Positions 39,201 to 50,245 are shown, numbered from the stretch's first letter. The stretch is 64,000 nucleotides of DNA from Streptomyces sp. Go-475 (GCF_003330845.1 NZ_CP026121.1:6057501-6121500), one strand, 5' to 3'. Program-made: numbers and translations. Notes: generated by a model not told the origin, from the letters alone.

Positions 39201-39480
39201 GCCGCAGACCTCCACAGCGGGACCGGCCCCCGGCGCCACCGACCCCGCCGGGGCCCTCGGCCTCACCAGCCGGGAACGGGACGTGCTGCGCCTGGTCGCC
39301 GCCGGGCACACCAACCGCCGGATAGCCGAGGAGCTGTTCATCTCCCCGAAGACCGCGAGCGTCCACGTCTCCAACATCCTCGCCAAGCTCGGTGTCTCCG
39401 GCCGGGGCGAGGCGGCGGCGGTGGCGCACCGGCTGGGCCTGTTTCCGGCCGAATCTCTCACGTCACGGCCGGCGGGCTGA
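36229..39480 (+). CDS. LAL-type LuxR transcriptional regulator
   Basis: A protein of 1083 aa from the overlapping GTG. Internal starts at 36409 and 36421 would remove a 60-residue low-complexity Ala/Gly/Pro head, so the start is uncertain. An AAA-like ATPase follows: FVGRAEELGTL, Walker A GGEAGVGKTRLVEEF, Walker B VVLALEDLHWAD. Long TPR-like helical repeats come next, and a C-terminal LuxR DNA-binding domain (LTSRERDVLRLVAAGHTNRRIAEELF...KTASVHVSNILAKL). Such large ATP-binding regulators activate carbon metabolism or antibiotic genes in response to ligands. The target is unknown; no cluster is adjacent. Confidence 0.88.
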   Translation: MNPGAGPADAEAVPAGAPAGPVAVREAAAAGAVALGTATAAGAPTRRLRKSGAALSDPHAMLGAVETRSVSPVFVGRAEELGTLSDALLRSCGGEPQALLIGGEAGVGKTRLVEEFAGAARRRGAVVALGGCVEIGADGLPFAPFSTALRALRRELPGELAAAAAGQEEELARLLPELGDSATGWHDEHGMARLFELTARLLERVAAEHTVVLALEDLHWADASTRHLLTYLVRTLRTGRLVVLGTYRSDDIHRRHPLRPLLAELDRLRTVRRLELARFTREEVGRQIAGILAHEPDPDQVDAIFERSDGNAFFVEELAVAAGEGCRTGLTDSLRDLLLVRVEGLPETAQQVARIVAEGGSTVEHRLLAAVAGLAEDDLIEALRAAVNAGILTPAPGGDGYRFRHSLVREAVSDDLLPGERSRLNRRCAEALEADPTLVPADQRATRLASYWYHAHDAAKALPAVLDAAVEARRRHAYAEQLRLLERAMELWDAAPDAVRDTLRPVDYAEAYPPSPPERRGATSGGDPATTALRHLDLLAEAAVAGRLCGERERALKITKRALRLLDDAGDPQRTAWFWIQRSRLVQGLARGDGWQEIATAQDLVRGLPPSEVHAEVLATAAHWSMLHEPGPEALTAAERAVEYARMVGADDIESHARLTLGGLMVDAGQIEAGLTHMYEVRDEVVARGLVSVVGRSHVNLPSVLEGVGRSEEAVGILNEGLRLTEKMGLRDAEAWIWSNLAESLISLGRWDEAAEAAGNAQRRGQTAGPHGSGANSLAFLALARGQVSEAARYLAEGRAAYGPHDPMPQHDLPISCLTIAVAVAEGRLPDARAELARTLESGFPPGTQRYAWPLLLEAATAEADARALPAARDGREEVLDRLFDTVKRLTTNAPVWLAHEHWVRAELQRAGGRNTPGTWSEVVTAFESLERPYDLARVRYRLAEALLAEGGEDERGRAAELLRLADAVARHLGARPLADAAGALARRARLPQTSTAGPAPGATDPAGALGLTSRERDVLRLVAAGHTNRRIAEELFISPKTASVHVSNILAKLGVSGRGEAAAVAHRLGLFPAESLTSRPAG

Positions 39481-39530
39481 GGCATACGCTGGAAGAGACG
39501 TCGCGAGCCCTCGCGGCCAGGGAGGCTCCG

Positions 39531-39719
39531 TTGTTCAACGTGTTCGAGGAACTGTTCTCACCCGGCCGCAAGCACACCCGCGACGAGCAGAAGCGACTGG
39601 AACTGACCCGGGAGGACGTCGGTGACGGCGACCCCGGACGCGGTCCGATAGACCTGGCCTCCGGGAAGGTCGTCGTACGCCCGCCGCACGAGGAGCCGGA
39701 GACCCCCGAGGACTCCTGA
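39531..39719 (+). CDS. 62-aa acidic protein (DUF6191-like)
   Basis: TTG start at 39531 with GGAGG exactly 5 bp upstream (39521-39525). Sequence LFNVFEELFSPGRKHTRDEQKRLELTREDVGDGDPGRGPIDLASGKVVV, then an acidic Pro-rich tail. The FSPGRKHT...GDGDPGRGPIDLASG pattern recurs in small Streptomyces proteins I recall as DUF6191; function is unknown. It ends 8 bp before the convergent stop of the sugar-dehydrogenase-like gene. Confidence 0.65.
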   Translation: MFNVFEELFSPGRKHTRDEQKRLELTREDVGDGDPGRGPIDLASGKVVVRPPHEEPETPEDS

Positions 39720-39727
39720 GCCCGCCG

Positions 39728-40900
39728 TCAGGTCACCCGCAGTTCCAGGATCCGGTCGTCCCCGTCCTCGGGAGCGCCCCGGCCGTCCGTGTTGCTGGTC
39801 ACGAGCCACAGCCGGTCGCCGCCCGCCGGGACCACCGTGCGCAGCCGGCCGTACTCGCCCTCCAGGAAGGCCTGCGGCTCGGCCGAGGCCTCCGTGCCGT
39901 TCAGCGGGATCCGCCAGAGCCGCTTGCCGCGCAGGCCGGCCATCCAGATCGAGCCCTCGGCGTAGGCGATGCCGCTGGGGGAGGCCTCCGCGGTCGTCCA
40001 CTGGTCCACCGGGTTGTGGAACTCCGAGTCGTCGGACCTGCCCTCGGCCTCGGGCCAGCCGTAGTTGTCGCCCGGCTTGATCGCGTTGAGCTCGTCCCAG
40101 GTGTCCTGGCCGAACTCCGAGGCGAACAGCCGCTGCTTGCCGTCCCAGGCCAGGCCCTGCACGTTGCGGTGGCCGTACGAGTACACCGGCGAGTCGGGGA
40201 AGGGGTTGCCGGGCGCCGGCTCGCCCTCCGGGGTCAGCCGCAGGATCTTGCCGCCCAAGGAGTCCTTGTCCTGGGACAGGCCGGTGTCGCCGCTCTCGCC
40301 CGTGCCGACGTACAGCATCTTGTCCGGGCCGAACTCGATCCGGCCGCCGTTGTGGACGAAGCCCTTGGGGATGCCCCGGAAGACCGTGTCGGGCGCGGCG
40401 AGCTGCTCGCCGGCGGGCTTCTTGTCGTCGTAGATCATGCGGACGATGCGGTTGTCGCCGTCCGAGGTGAAGTACCCGTAGACCATGCGGTCCGAGGCGA
40501 AGTCGGGGGACAGGGCGATGCCGAGGAGGCCGCCCTCGCCGGCCGCGGACACCCCGGGCACCTCGCCCACCTCTGTCTTCCTGCCGGTCTTCTCGTCGAC
40601 CCGGACGATCGTGCCGTCGTCCCGCGAGGAGACCAGCAGGCCGCCGCCGGGCAGGGGCGCGAGGCCCCAGGGGGAATCGAGGCCCTCGGCGACGGTACGC
40701 ACCACCTTCACCGAGCCCTTCGCGGGCGGTGTCTCCTCGGCGCCCTGCCGCGGCGGCGCGGAGGATCCGGATGCCGTACGGCTCGGGGAGGCGCTCCCGG
40801 CGGCACCGGACGTCCCCCCGTCGTCGGAGGAGCAGCCCGCGGTCAGCAGGAGCGCTGCGGCGGTCAACACGGCCGGGACGGCTCGACGTCGCACGATCAT
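39728..40900 (-). CDS. PQQ-type glucose/sorbosone dehydrogenase-like lipoprotein
   Basis: A 390-aa lipoprotein: signal VPAVLTAAALLLTAGC with acylated Cys, then a Ser/Gly/Pro linker. A GSDH-type beta-propeller follows: EGLDSPWGLAPLPGGGLLVSSRD, GEGGLLGIALSPDF, YGYFTSDGDNRIVR, GFVHNGGRIEFGPDKMLYVGTGESGD and YSYGHRNVQGLAWD. The His of HNGG and the Tyr-Gly-His-Arg-Asn segment match the catalytic region of soluble glucose dehydrogenases. It acts outside the membrane on sugars or related alcohols if PQQ is available; no PQQ genes are in view. AAGGGA precedes the ATG. Confidence 0.88.
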   Translation of the reverse strand: MIVRRRAVPAVLTAAALLLTAGCSSDDGGTSGAAGSASPSRTASGSSAPPRQGAEETPPAKGSVKVVRTVAEGLDSPWGLAPLPGGGLLVSSRDDGTIVRVDEKTGRKTEVGEVPGVSAAGEGGLLGIALSPDFASDRMVYGYFTSDGDNRIVRMIYDDKKPAGEQLAAPDTVFRGIPKGFVHNGGRIEFGPDKMLYVGTGESGDTGLSQDKDSLGGKILRLTPEGEPAPGNPFPDSPVYSYGHRNVQGLAWDGKQRLFASEFGQDTWDELNAIKPGDNYGWPEAEGRSDDSEFHNPVDQWTTAEASPSGIAYAEGSIWMAGLRGKRLWRIPLNGTEASAEPQAFLEGEYGRLRTVVPAGGDRLWLVTSNTDGRGAPEDGDDRILELRVT

Positions 40901-41023
40901 GGTCCCTTCGACGCGGCGGGGTTCTCCCTGTCATACACCGCCCGCGCTTCCCAGGTTCCCGATCACCGAACCTCGAAGCCTGAACGAGCGGTTTGCCCCA
41001 TACGCCCCCGGCCCAAGGACCGC

Positions 41024-42022
41024 TCAGTCCCAGGATCCCTGGGCCGGTGGCAGCTCCGCGACCTCCCGGAGGTCCGCGGAGTCCAGCCGCAGCGCCGCCG
41101 CGGACGCGTTCTCCGTGACCCAGCGCTCCTGCTTGGCGCCCGGGACGGGGACCACGTGCCGGCCCTGGGCGAGGACCCAGGCGAGGGCGACCTGGGCGGG
41201 CGTGACGCCCGGGCCGTGCCGGCGCGCCACCCGGCGCAGGCCGGCGACGATCGGCTGGTTCGCGGCCATCATCTCGGCCGTGAAGCGGGGGTGCCGCGCG
41301 CGCAGGTCGTCCGCCTCGAAACCCGCGCCGGGCCGCAGCCTGCCGGTCAGGAACCCGTTGCCCAGCGGCATCGCGGCCAGGAAGCCGACGCCCCGGGTCT
41401 CGCACCAGGGCAGCAGCGTCTCCAGCGCCTCCGGCGACCACACCGACAGCTCCGCCTGCACCGCGCTCACCGGGAAGACCTGCTGCACCCGCTCCAGCTG
41501 CCGGATCGTCGCGTCGTGCAGCCGGGCCCCGCCCCTGCGCGAGGACCGGGCACCCACCGCGCACAGCCCCAGCGCCCGCACCTTCCCGGCGTGCACGAGC
41601 TCCGCCATCGCGCCCCAGGTCTCCTCGACGGGCACTTCGGGGTCGGCCCGGTGCAGCTGGTAGAGGTCGATGACGTCGGTCTGCAGCCGCCGCAGCGAGG
41701 CGTCGCAGGCCCGCTTCACATACCCGGGACGGCCGTTGGCGACGATGTGCTGGTCGCCCACGAGGAGCCCCACCTTCGTCGACACGAACGCGTCGGACCG
41801 CCGCTCCTTCAACGCCCGCCCCACCAGCAGTTCATTGGTGAAGGGGCCGTACATGTCGGCCGTGTCCAGCAGGGACGAGCCCAGGTCGAGCGCCCGGTGC
41901 ACCGCCCTGAGCGACTCCTCGCCGCGCTGCCGCGAGGTGCTGTAGGCCCAGCTCATCGGCATGCACCCGAGTCCGACGGCCCCCACCGCGAGTGCGCCCG
42001 CGCCGATCGTCCTGCGCTCCAC
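41024..42022 (-). CDS. Aldo/keto reductase
   Basis: A 332-aa NADPH-dependent oxidoreductase with GTG start. The catalytic tetrad is visible: Asp and Tyr in LLDTADMYG, Lys in VSTKVG, His in YQLHRADPEVP. NADP-binding VPVPGAKQERWVTENASAAAL is near the C-terminus. It belongs to the YajO/PdxI-like group that often starts ERRTIG....VGLGCMPMSWAY. Divergent from the hydroxyacid dehydrogenase gene; substrate unknown. Confidence 0.9.
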   Translation of the reverse strand: MERRTIGAGALAVGAVGLGCMPMSWAYSTSRQRGEESLRAVHRALDLGSSLLDTADMYGPFTNELLVGRALKERRSDAFVSTKVGLLVGDQHIVANGRPGYVKRACDASLRRLQTDVIDLYQLHRADPEVPVEETWGAMAELVHAGKVRALGLCAVGARSSRRGGARLHDATIRQLERVQQVFPVSAVQAELSVWSPEALETLLPWCETRGVGFLAAMPLGNGFLTGRLRPGAGFEADDLRARHPRFTAEMMAANQPIVAGLRRVARRHGPGVTPAQVALAWVLAQGRHVVPVPGAKQERWVTENASAAALRLDSADLREVAELPPAQGSWD

Positions 42023-42086
42023 CTGGTCGTGACCCTCCCTGTTCCGGCCACCCCAACCTAACCTCTGCCGTGGCGCGCTCCTGACA

Positions 42087-42092
42087 TAGCCT
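42087..42092 (+). promoter_or_regulatory. -10 box TAGCCT, leaderless start for next gene
   Basis: TAGCCT ends 7 bp before the ATG at 42100. CTGCCG at 42065-42070 may be the -35 with a 16-bp spacer. Confidence 0.4.
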
Positions 42093-42099
42093 CCAGAGC

Positions 42100-43050
42100 A
42101 TGACTGCTGACGTGTGGCTGCCCATCCCGCCGGACGAGATCGACGGACTCCCCGAGGGGCCGGACTACCGTTTCTGGAACGGCGCGGAGGACTTCCCCGC
42201 CGACCCGGCCGACTGCGTCTTCTACGTCGTCCCCTACATGAAGCCCAGTCCGCTGTGCGTACGTCCCCTGCCGCGGATGAGCCACGTGGAGGTCGTGCAG
42301 ACCCTCTCCGCCGGGATCGACCACGTCGAGCCCGGGCTGGGGCACCTGCCTCCGGGCGTGCGGCTGTGCAACGCCCGCGGGGTCCACGAGGCCAGCACCG
42401 CCGAACTCACCCTCGCGCTGATCCTGGCCTCGCTGCGCGGGATCCCCGACTTCGTGCACGCCCAGGACCGGGGGGAGTGGCTCGGCGGCTTCCGGCCCGC
42501 GCTCGCCGACAAGAACGTCCTCATCGTGGGCTACGGATCGATCGGCGCGGCCATCGAGGACCGGCTCGTGCCGTTCGAGGTGGCGCGGGTGGCGCGCGTC
42601 GCGCGCTCCGAGCGCACCACGGCGCGCGGGCCGGTGCATCCGCTCACCGAACTCCCCGCCCTGCTCCCGGAGGCGGACGTCGTCATCCTGTCCACCCCGC
42701 TCACCGAGACCACCCGTGGCCTGGCCGGAGCCGACTTCCTGTCCCGGATGAAGGACGGCGCGCTCCTGGTCAACGTCGCCCGCGGCCCCGTCGTCGACAC
42801 CAAGGCGCTGCTCGCCGAACTGGAGAACGGCCGCATCACCGCCGCCCTCGACGTCACCGACCCCGAGCCCCTGCCGCGCGAACACCCCTTGTGGCGTGCG
42901 CCGGGGGTACTCGTCAGCCCGCACGTCGGCGGACCCACCTCCGCGTTCCTCCCGCGCGCCAAGCGGCTCCTGGTGGACCAGTTGAACCGTTATGTGAACC
43001 GGGAGCCGCTGCGGAACGTGATCCTTACGACGGGTGCACCAACCGGCTGA
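42100..43050 (+). CDS. D-2-hydroxyacid dehydrogenase family protein
   Basis: A 316-aa NAD(P)-dependent enzyme. The Rossmann motif is VLIVGYGSIGAAIEDRL. Catalytic residues are Arg in LLVNVARGPVVDTKAL, Glu in DVTDPEPLPREHPL and His in VSPHVGGPT. The N-terminal substrate domain includes VVQTLSAGIDHV. It reduces 2-keto acids such as glyoxylate, hydroxypyruvate or phenylpyruvate; the exact acid cannot be read. It has its own likely leaderless promoter. Confidence 0.9.
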   Translation: MTADVWLPIPPDEIDGLPEGPDYRFWNGAEDFPADPADCVFYVVPYMKPSPLCVRPLPRMSHVEVVQTLSAGIDHVEPGLGHLPPGVRLCNARGVHEASTAELTLALILASLRGIPDFVHAQDRGEWLGGFRPALADKNVLIVGYGSIGAAIEDRLVPFEVARVARVARSERTTARGPVHPLTELPALLPEADVVILSTPLTETTRGLAGADFLSRMKDGALLVNVARGPVVDTKALLAELENGRITAALDVTDPEPLPREHPLWRAPGVLVSPHVGGPTSAFLPRAKRLLVDQLNRYVNREPLRNVILTTGAPTG

Positions 43051-43133
43051 TCCGACCTCGGGTACCGTCCGCAATCCTCCGGGTGCGGTGGGTACTCATA
43101 TATCTGTTGATCGTCACGGAGAGTAGAGAACCT

Positions 43134-43223
43134 ATGTCCCTGAGTGACGAGACTGGTGTATCGTCCCGACAGGGGATGCGCCGCGGACCGTTCGGCGCCG
43201 GGGATGGACACTTCGGACTGTGA
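43134..43223 (+). CDS. Possible 29-aa leader ORF before the CdgF-like gene
   Basis: MSLSDETGVSSRQG... ends HFGL at 43223 and has GGAGAG 10-15 bp upstream in an AT-richer, promoter-like stretch (43095-43130). Its stop overlaps a GTG at 43220 that opens the long frame of the next gene, so it could couple translation. Between 43224 and 43474 codon use is poor in that frame and better in another, so this 250-bp stretch is unresolved. The ORF may also be accidental. Confidence 0.35.
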   Translation: MSLSDETGVSSRQGMRRGPFGAGDGHFGL

Positions 43224-43474
43224 GGGGGGCGACAGGCGATGCACGGCCTATGGACGAGCGATCCGACGGGGCGGGGCTGCCGGCGGCGACCCTGGCGGAC
43301 GGCCGCGGGCAGACGCGGTCACCACGCCGATCACGGCGGCCACCGCACCCAGCACAGCGACCACCACACCGACCACAGCCATCACCGGCGCAGGCCCGGC
43401 AGCCGCAGAAGGCATGCCCAGCCGGCGCACAGGGGCCCGCGGGACCCGGGGACGACACGGACCGGGAGGGTCCG

Positions 43475-46400
43475 GTGAGCGCGCCCCCGACCCCCACGCT
43501 GGACGGAGCGCTGCGGGCACAGCCTTCGTCCCCGGGAGCGCTGCTGCCCCGCACGCCGGTCGCCGGCCACCGGCCCGGCCTGGCCCTCCAGCTCGTCCTC
43601 GCCCTGGTCTGCGCGGGATACGCCGTCGGTTCCGCGCTCGGCTGGGGTTCGCGCGAACTGGCCCTGATCATGGGCGACTTCGGGCTGAGTGCCGCGGCCG
43701 CCACCGCCGCCGTCTCGTGCTTCCTCTACGCCCGCAGCCGCCGGACCCGCTTTCGATCCGCCTGGCTGCTGTTCGGCCTCTCCTCGGCCATGGCCTCGCT
43801 GGGCAACCTGGTCTGGGGGTGGTACGAGGTGGTCCTGGGGCTGCCCGTGCCCAGCCCCAGCTACGCCGACCTGTTCTTCCTCTGCTTCGCGCCGCCCGCC
43901 ATCGTCGGGCTGCTCGTGCTCGCCAAGCGGCCGGTGACCAAGGCCGGCTGGGTCTGCCTGGGGCTCGACGCCTGGCTGATCGGCGGTTCGCTGCTCACCC
44001 TGGCCTGGAGCCTCGCCCTCGCCCAGGCCGCCAAGTCCGAAGGCCCGAGCGTGGCCCACACCGCGCTGTCGCTGGCCTACCCGCTGCTCGACATCGCGCT
44101 GGTCAGCATGGTGCTCGCGCTGCACTTCCGGCGCTCCGCGGTGAACCGCTCGGCGGTCAACACCGCCATCGGCGCGCTCGCGCTGACCGTGATGTGCGAC
44201 GCCCTGTTCACCTCGCCGCTGATGCACCACGACTACCGCTCCGGCCAGCTGCTCGACGCCGGCTGGTTCGCCGGCTCGCTGCTCCTGGCCTACGCCCCCT
44301 GGGCCGCGCCCCGCACCGCGGAGACCGACCGGCAGGGCCTGGACCGGCACGGCACGGCGGGGCACACGCGCGTGGTGCACGAGCACGTGCCCGGGCAGCG
44401 CAGCGGACCGCACCACCCCCCGTCCCTGCCCGGAGGCGAGCACAGCCGCTACCCGGCCGCCCGGCCCATCGCCGGCTCCCTCGCCGCCCTCACGCCGTAT
44501 CTCGCGGCCGCCGTGTGCACCCTGGGGATCCTCTACAACGTCCTCAACGGCCGCAGCGTCGACCGCGTGGTCCTGCTGACCGGGGGCACGGTCGTGCTCG
44601 CGCTCGTCGTGCGCCAGGGCATCATGCTGCTCGACAACATCACCCTCACCCAGGAGCTGGCGCAGAAGGAGAACCACTTCCGCTCCCTGGTGCAGGGCTC
44701 CAGCGACGTCATCATGATCGCCGCCCCCAGCGGCATCCTGAGGTACGTCTCCCCGGCCGCCGCCGGCGTCTACGGCCGCCCGGCCGAGGACCTGGTGGGC
44801 ACGGAACTGGCCGGCCTCATCCACCCGGAGGACCTGGGCTGCGTCGTCCACGAGGTGCGCAGGTTCCTCGCCGCCGACCCGGTCGAGGAGCCCACCACGC
44901 GCATCGAGTGCCGCTTCCGCTCGGGCGACGGCGGCTGGCTGAACGTCGAGTCGACCGTGAACCGCCACCACGGCGGGCTGATCTTCAACAGCCGGGACGT
45001 GACCGAACGCGTGCGGCTCCAGGCCCAGTTGCAGCACAACGCCGAGCACGACCCGCTCACGGACCTGCCCAACCGCGCCCTGTTCACCAAGCGCGTCCAG
45101 CACGCGCTGTCGGGCCGCCGTGCCTCCGACCGGGGCGTGGCCCTGCGGAACACGGCCGTGCTCTTCATCGACCTCGACGGCTTCAAGGCCGTCAACGACA
45201 CCATCGGGCACCAGGCCGGAGACGAGTTGCTCGTCCAGGCCGCCCGCAGACTGCAGGACTCGGTCCGCCAGGGCGACACCGCCTCCCGGCTGGGCGGCGA
45301 CGAGTTCGCCGCCCTGATCGTCGGGGACAACACCCGCGACCGCGAGGCGAGGCAGCGGCACATACTGGAACTCGCCGACCGGCTCAGGACGACGCTCTCC
45401 CAGCCGTACGTCATCGACGGCAACGATGTCCGGGTCAACGCCTCCATCGGGGTGGCCTTCGCCGAGCCCGGCCTCGGCGCGGGCGAGCTGCTGCGCAACG
45501 CCGACCTCGCGATGTACCGGGCCAAGGGTGCCGGCAAGGGCCGCGTCGAGCTGTACAAGCCGCAGATGCAGCAGGACGTCGTCCGCAAGGCGGAGCTGGC
45601 CACGCGCCTGCGCGCCGCACTGCACGACGGCGAGTTCGCCCTGCTGCACCAGCCGGTGGTGTCCCTGGAGGACGGCCGGATCGCGTCGGTGTCCGCGCAG
45701 GCGCGCTGGCGCTCCTCCCAGGGAGTGCTGTTCACCCCGGCGGAGTTCCTGCGCGTGGCCGAGGACAACGACAAGACCGCCGAGCTGAGCCGGTGGATGA
45801 TCGAGGAGGCCGTCGAGCAGGCGGCGGAGCGGCACGCGACCGGGCTGTCCGTGCCGGTCGTCGTCCGGATGAGCGCGCGCCGGCTGCTGGACAAGTCCAT
45901 GCCGCTCGGCACGGTCGAGGCGCTGCTCACCCGGCACGGCCTGCCGTCCGGCTCGCTGGTCATCGAGCTGTCCGACGCCGACCCGAGGGTCCCGCTGGAC
46001 GAGCTGGAGCGGCGCCTCGGCGCCCTGCGGCGGGTCGGCGTACGGATCGCGCTCGACGGGTTCGGCAGCGGCTGTGCGGCGATCACGGCCCTCAGGAGGC
46101 TGCCCGTCGACATCCTCAAGCTCGACCGCGGTCTGGTCGAGGGCGTCGTCGAGTCGGCGCGCCTGCACAAGATCACCAGTGGGCTGCTGCGCATCGCCGG
46201 TGACCTCGGGCTGAAGTCCGTGGCCGAAGGGGTGGACCTGCCCGAGCAGGTCGTCGCCCTGCGCGCGATGGGCTGCACCCACGGACAGGGCATGGCGTTC
46301 TCCGGACCGCTCGACGAGTACCGGCTGCGCCGGGCGCTCGCCGCCGGTCACTATCCGGTGCCGAGCGGACCGGCCGAGCCGGCGTTCGCGGGCGGTGGCC

Positions 46401-46489
46401 CACGGGTGTACAGCTCGGGCGTCTCCGCCGTCATCGGAGGCGGCACGGCTCTCCGCTCACATAATGAGACTCCCGTCCCACCCACTTGA
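43475..46489 (+). CDS. cdgF: Membrane PAS-GGDEF-EAL protein with degraded EAL (CdgF-like)
   Basis: A 1004-aa protein from the GTG at 43475, chosen for GGGAGGG 4 bp upstream; the frame is open to a GTG at 43220. About nine transmembrane helices are followed by a PAS domain ([21 protein letters not shown], about 405-520). GGDEF is intact ([10 protein letters not shown], about 607) with the inhibitory RQGD. The EAL region lacks catalytic residues: EAL reads SAQ in [18 protein letters not shown] reads DGFGSGCAA, and VNVSP reads VRMSAR. It should therefore make, not cleave, c-di-GMP, and the EAL part may sense ligand. Its place beside ilvB matches, as I recall, SCO5511 (CdgF). Confidence 0.85.
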   Translation: MSAPPTPTLDGALRAQPSSPGALLPRTPVAGHRPGLALQLVLALVCAGYAVGSALGWGSRELALIMGDFGLSAAAATAAVSCFLYARSRRTRFRSAWLLFGLSSAMASLGNLVWGWYEVVLGLPVPSPSYADLFFLCFAPPAIVGLLVLAKRPVTKAGWVCLGLDAWLIGGSLLTLAWSLALAQAAKSEGPSVAHTALSLAYPLLDIALVSMVLALHFRRSAVNRSAVNTAIGALALTVMCDALFTSPLMHHDYRSGQLLDAGWFAGSLLLAYAPWAAPRTAETDRQGLDRHGTAGHTRVVHEHVPGQRSGPHHPPSLPGGEHSRYPAARPIAGSLAALTPYLAAAVCTLGILYNVLNGRSVDRVVLLTGGTVVLALVVRQGIMLLDNITLTQELAQKENHFRSLVQGSSDVIMIAAPSGILRYVSPAAAGVYGRPAEDLVGTELAGLIHPEDLGCVVHEVRRFLAADPVEEPTTRIECRFRSGDGGWLNVESTVNRHHGGLIFNSRDVTERVRLQAQLQHNAEHDPLTDLPNRALFTKRVQHALSGRRASDRGVALRNTAVLFIDLDGFKAVNDTIGHQAGDELLVQAARRLQDSVRQGDTASRLGGDEFAALIVGDNTRDREARQRHILELADRLRTTLSQPYVIDGNDVRVNASIGVAFAEPGLGAGELLRNADLAMYRAKGAGKGRVELYKPQMQQDVVRKAELATRLRAALHDGEFALLHQPVVSLEDGRIASVSAQARWRSSQGVLFTPAEFLRVAEDNDKTAELSRWMIEEAVEQAAERHATGLSVPVVVRMSARRLLDKSMPLGTVEALLTRHGLPSGSLVIELSDADPRVPLDELERRLGALRRVGVRIALDGFGSGCAAITALRRLPVDILKLDRGLVEGVVESARLHKITSGLLRIAGDLGLKSVAEGVDLPEQVVALRAMGCTHGQGMAFSGPLDEYRLRRALAAGHYPVPSGPAEPAFAGGGPRVYSSGVSAVIGGGTALRSHNETPVPPT

Positions 46490-46522
46490 CAGTAGGTGCG
46501 TGCCGGGGGGAGGGTCTGTGCC

Positions 46523-46564
46523 ATGCGCACCCGAATTCTCGTACTTGGAAAGCGCGTCGGCTGA
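46523..46564 (+). CDS. ilvB leader peptide rich in Ile, Leu and Val
   Basis: A 13-residue [16 protein letters not shown], with GGGGAGGG upstream. Ile-Leu-Val-Leu are consecutive and read by ATT CTC GTA CTT, three of which are rare in this GC-rich genome. A ribosome stalling here when branched-chain aminoacyl-tRNAs are scarce would alter folding of the RNA that follows. This is the classical attenuation design for ilv operons. Confidence 0.8.
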   Translation: MRTRILVLGKRVG

Positions 46565-46638
46565 CGCTGAGCCTCGACCGCTCAGCGACCCCACCCGGCG
46601 CGCTCCCCTCGCTTGCCTTATGGCACGAGGGGTTTTTT
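46565..46638 (+). terminator. ilvBNC attenuator (pause hairpin plus intrinsic terminator)
   Basis: CGCTGAGC (46565-46572)/GCTCAGCG (46580-46587) forms an 8-bp stem right after the leader stop. A second hairpin, CCCCTCG (46605-46611) with TGCC/GGCA inside and CGAGGGG (46626-46632), is followed by six T (46633-46638), one of the few true T-tailed terminators in the window. It lies 76 bp before ilvB, so it must be read through for expression. Confidence 0.8.
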
Positions 46639-46713
46639 GTTGCACAGGCACCGTCCGTGCAGCAGCCGAAAATCGCACAAACCTCGCAAAAACCCTCAGC
46701 ATCTGAGAAGAGA

Positions 46714-48564
46714 ATGCCGATGACCGAGCAGGCCACCGGGGCCCACCACCCGCAGCCCCGGCCCCGATCCGGAGGACACTCCGCCCCCGAGCAGGTGACG
46801 GGCGCGCAGTCCCTCATCCGCTCTCTCGAGGAGGTCGGCGCCGACACGGTATTCGGCATTCCCGGCGGTGCGATCCTCCCGGCCTACGACCCGCTGATGG
46901 ACTCCACCAGGGTGCGCCACGTCCTGGTCCGCCACGAGCAGGGCGCCGGACACGCCGCCACCGGCTACGCGCAGGCCACCGGCAAGGTCGGCGTCTGCAT
47001 GGCCACCTCCGGCCCCGGCGCCACCAATCTGGTCACCCCGATCGCCGACGCGCACATGGACTCCGTGCCGCTGGTCGCGATCACCGGCCAGGTGGCGTCC
47101 AAGGCGATCGGCACGGACGCCTTCCAGGAGGCGGACATCGTCGGCATCACCATGCCGATCACCAAGCACAACTTCCTCGTCACCAAGGCCGAGGACATCC
47201 CGCGGATCATCGCCCAGGCGTTCCACATCGCCTCCACCGGCCGCCCCGGCCCGGTTCTGGTCGACATCGCCAAGGACGCCCTCCAGGCGAAGACGACCTT
47301 CTCCTGGCCGCCGGCCATGGACCTGCCCGGCTACCGCCCGGTGACCAAGCCGCACGCCAAGCAGATCCGCGAGGCCGCCAAGCTGATCACCCAGGCCCGC
47401 CGGCCCGTGCTGTACGTCGGCGGCGGCGTGCTCAAGGCCCGGGCCACCGCCGAGCTGAAGGTCCTCGCCGAGCTGACCGGCGCGCCCGTCACCACCACCC
47501 TGATGGCGCTCGGCGCGTTCCCCGACAACCACCCGCAGCACCTGGGCATGCCCGGCATGCACGGCTCGGTCGCCGCCGTCACCGGCCTGCAGAAGGCCGA
47601 CCTGATCGTCGCCCTCGGCGCCCGCTTCGACGACCGCGTCACCGGCAAGCTGGACAGCTTCGCCCCCTTCGCCAAGATCGTCCACGCGGACATCGACCCG
47701 GCCGAGATCGGCAAGAACCGCGCCGCCGACGTGCCGATCGTCGGCGACGCCCGCGAGGTCATCGCCGACCTGATCCAGGCCGTGCAGAAGGAGCACAGCG
47801 AGGGCCACCAGGGCGACTACAGCATGTGGTGGAACGACCTGAACCGCTGGCGCGAGACCTACCCGCTCGGCTACGACCAGCCCGACGACGGCTCGCTCTC
47901 CCCGCAGCAGGTCATCGAGCGCATCGGGCAGCTCGCGCCCGAGGGCACGATCTTCGCGGCGGGCGTCGGCCAGCACCAGATGTGGGCCGCCCACTTCATC
48001 GAGTACGACAAGCCGGGCACCTGGCTGAACTCCGGCGGCGCCGGAACCATGGGCTACGCCGTCCCGGCCGCCATGGGCGCCAAGGCCGGGGCGCCCGAGC
48101 GGGCCGTCTGGGCCATCGACGGCGACGGCTGCTTCCAGATGACCAACCAGGAGCTCACCACCTGCGCCCTGAACAACATCCCGATCAAGGTCGCCGTCAT
48201 CAACAACGGCGCCCTCGGGATGGTCCGCCAGTGGCAGACCCTCTTCTACAACCAGCGGTACTCCAACACCGTCCTGCACTCCGGCCCGGACGACGTCAAC
48301 CCCGAGGCCCGCGGCACCCGCGTCCCCGACTTCGTGAAGCTGTCGGAGGCCATGGGCTGCTACGCCATCCGCTGCGAGTCCCCGGACGACCTGGACAAGG
48401 TCATCGAAGAGGCGAACTCCATCAACGACCGTCCGGTCGTGGTCGACTTCATCGTCCACGAGGACGCGATGGTCTGGCCGATGGTCGCCGCCGGCACCTC
48501 CAACGACGAGATCATGGCCGCCCGGGACGTCCGCCCCGACTTCGGCGACAACGAAGACGACTGA
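46714..48564 (+). CDS. ilvB: Acetolactate synthase large subunit
   Basis: A 616-aa ThDP/FAD enzyme making acetolactate or acetohydroxybutyrate, the first common step of Val, Leu and Ile synthesis. Seen: [14 protein letters not shown], catalytic Glu region [30 protein letters not shown], the middle domain [13 protein letters not shown], and the ThDP motif [16 protein letters not shown]...[12 protein letters not shown]. The ATG at 46714 follows GAGAAGAG; upstream frame belongs to the leader. Controlled by the attenuator just upstream. Confidence 0.97.
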   Translation: MPMTEQATGAHHPQPRPRSGGHSAPEQVTGAQSLIRSLEEVGADTVFGIPGGAILPAYDPLMDSTRVRHVLVRHEQGAGHAATGYAQATGKVGVCMATSGPGATNLVTPIADAHMDSVPLVAITGQVASKAIGTDAFQEADIVGITMPITKHNFLVTKAEDIPRIIAQAFHIASTGRPGPVLVDIAKDALQAKTTFSWPPAMDLPGYRPVTKPHAKQIREAAKLITQARRPVLYVGGGVLKARATAELKVLAELTGAPVTTTLMALGAFPDNHPQHLGMPGMHGSVAAVTGLQKADLIVALGARFDDRVTGKLDSFAPFAKIVHADIDPAEIGKNRAADVPIVGDAREVIADLIQAVQKEHSEGHQGDYSMWWNDLNRWRETYPLGYDQPDDGSLSPQQVIERIGQLAPEGTIFAAGVGQHQMWAAHFIEYDKPGTWLNSGGAGTMGYAVPAAMGAKAGAPERAVWAIDGDGCFQMTNQELTTCALNNIPIKVAVINNGALGMVRQWQTLFYNQRYSNTVLHSGPDDVNPEARGTRVPDFVKLSEAMGCYAIRCESPDDLDKVIEEANSINDRPVVVDFIVHEDAMVWPMVAAGTSNDEIMAARDVRPDFGDNEDD

Positions 48565-48600
48565 GAGCCGTCCAGGACTTTCAAGCAGAGGAAGCAGACC

Positions 48601-50245
<1,645 letters not shown>

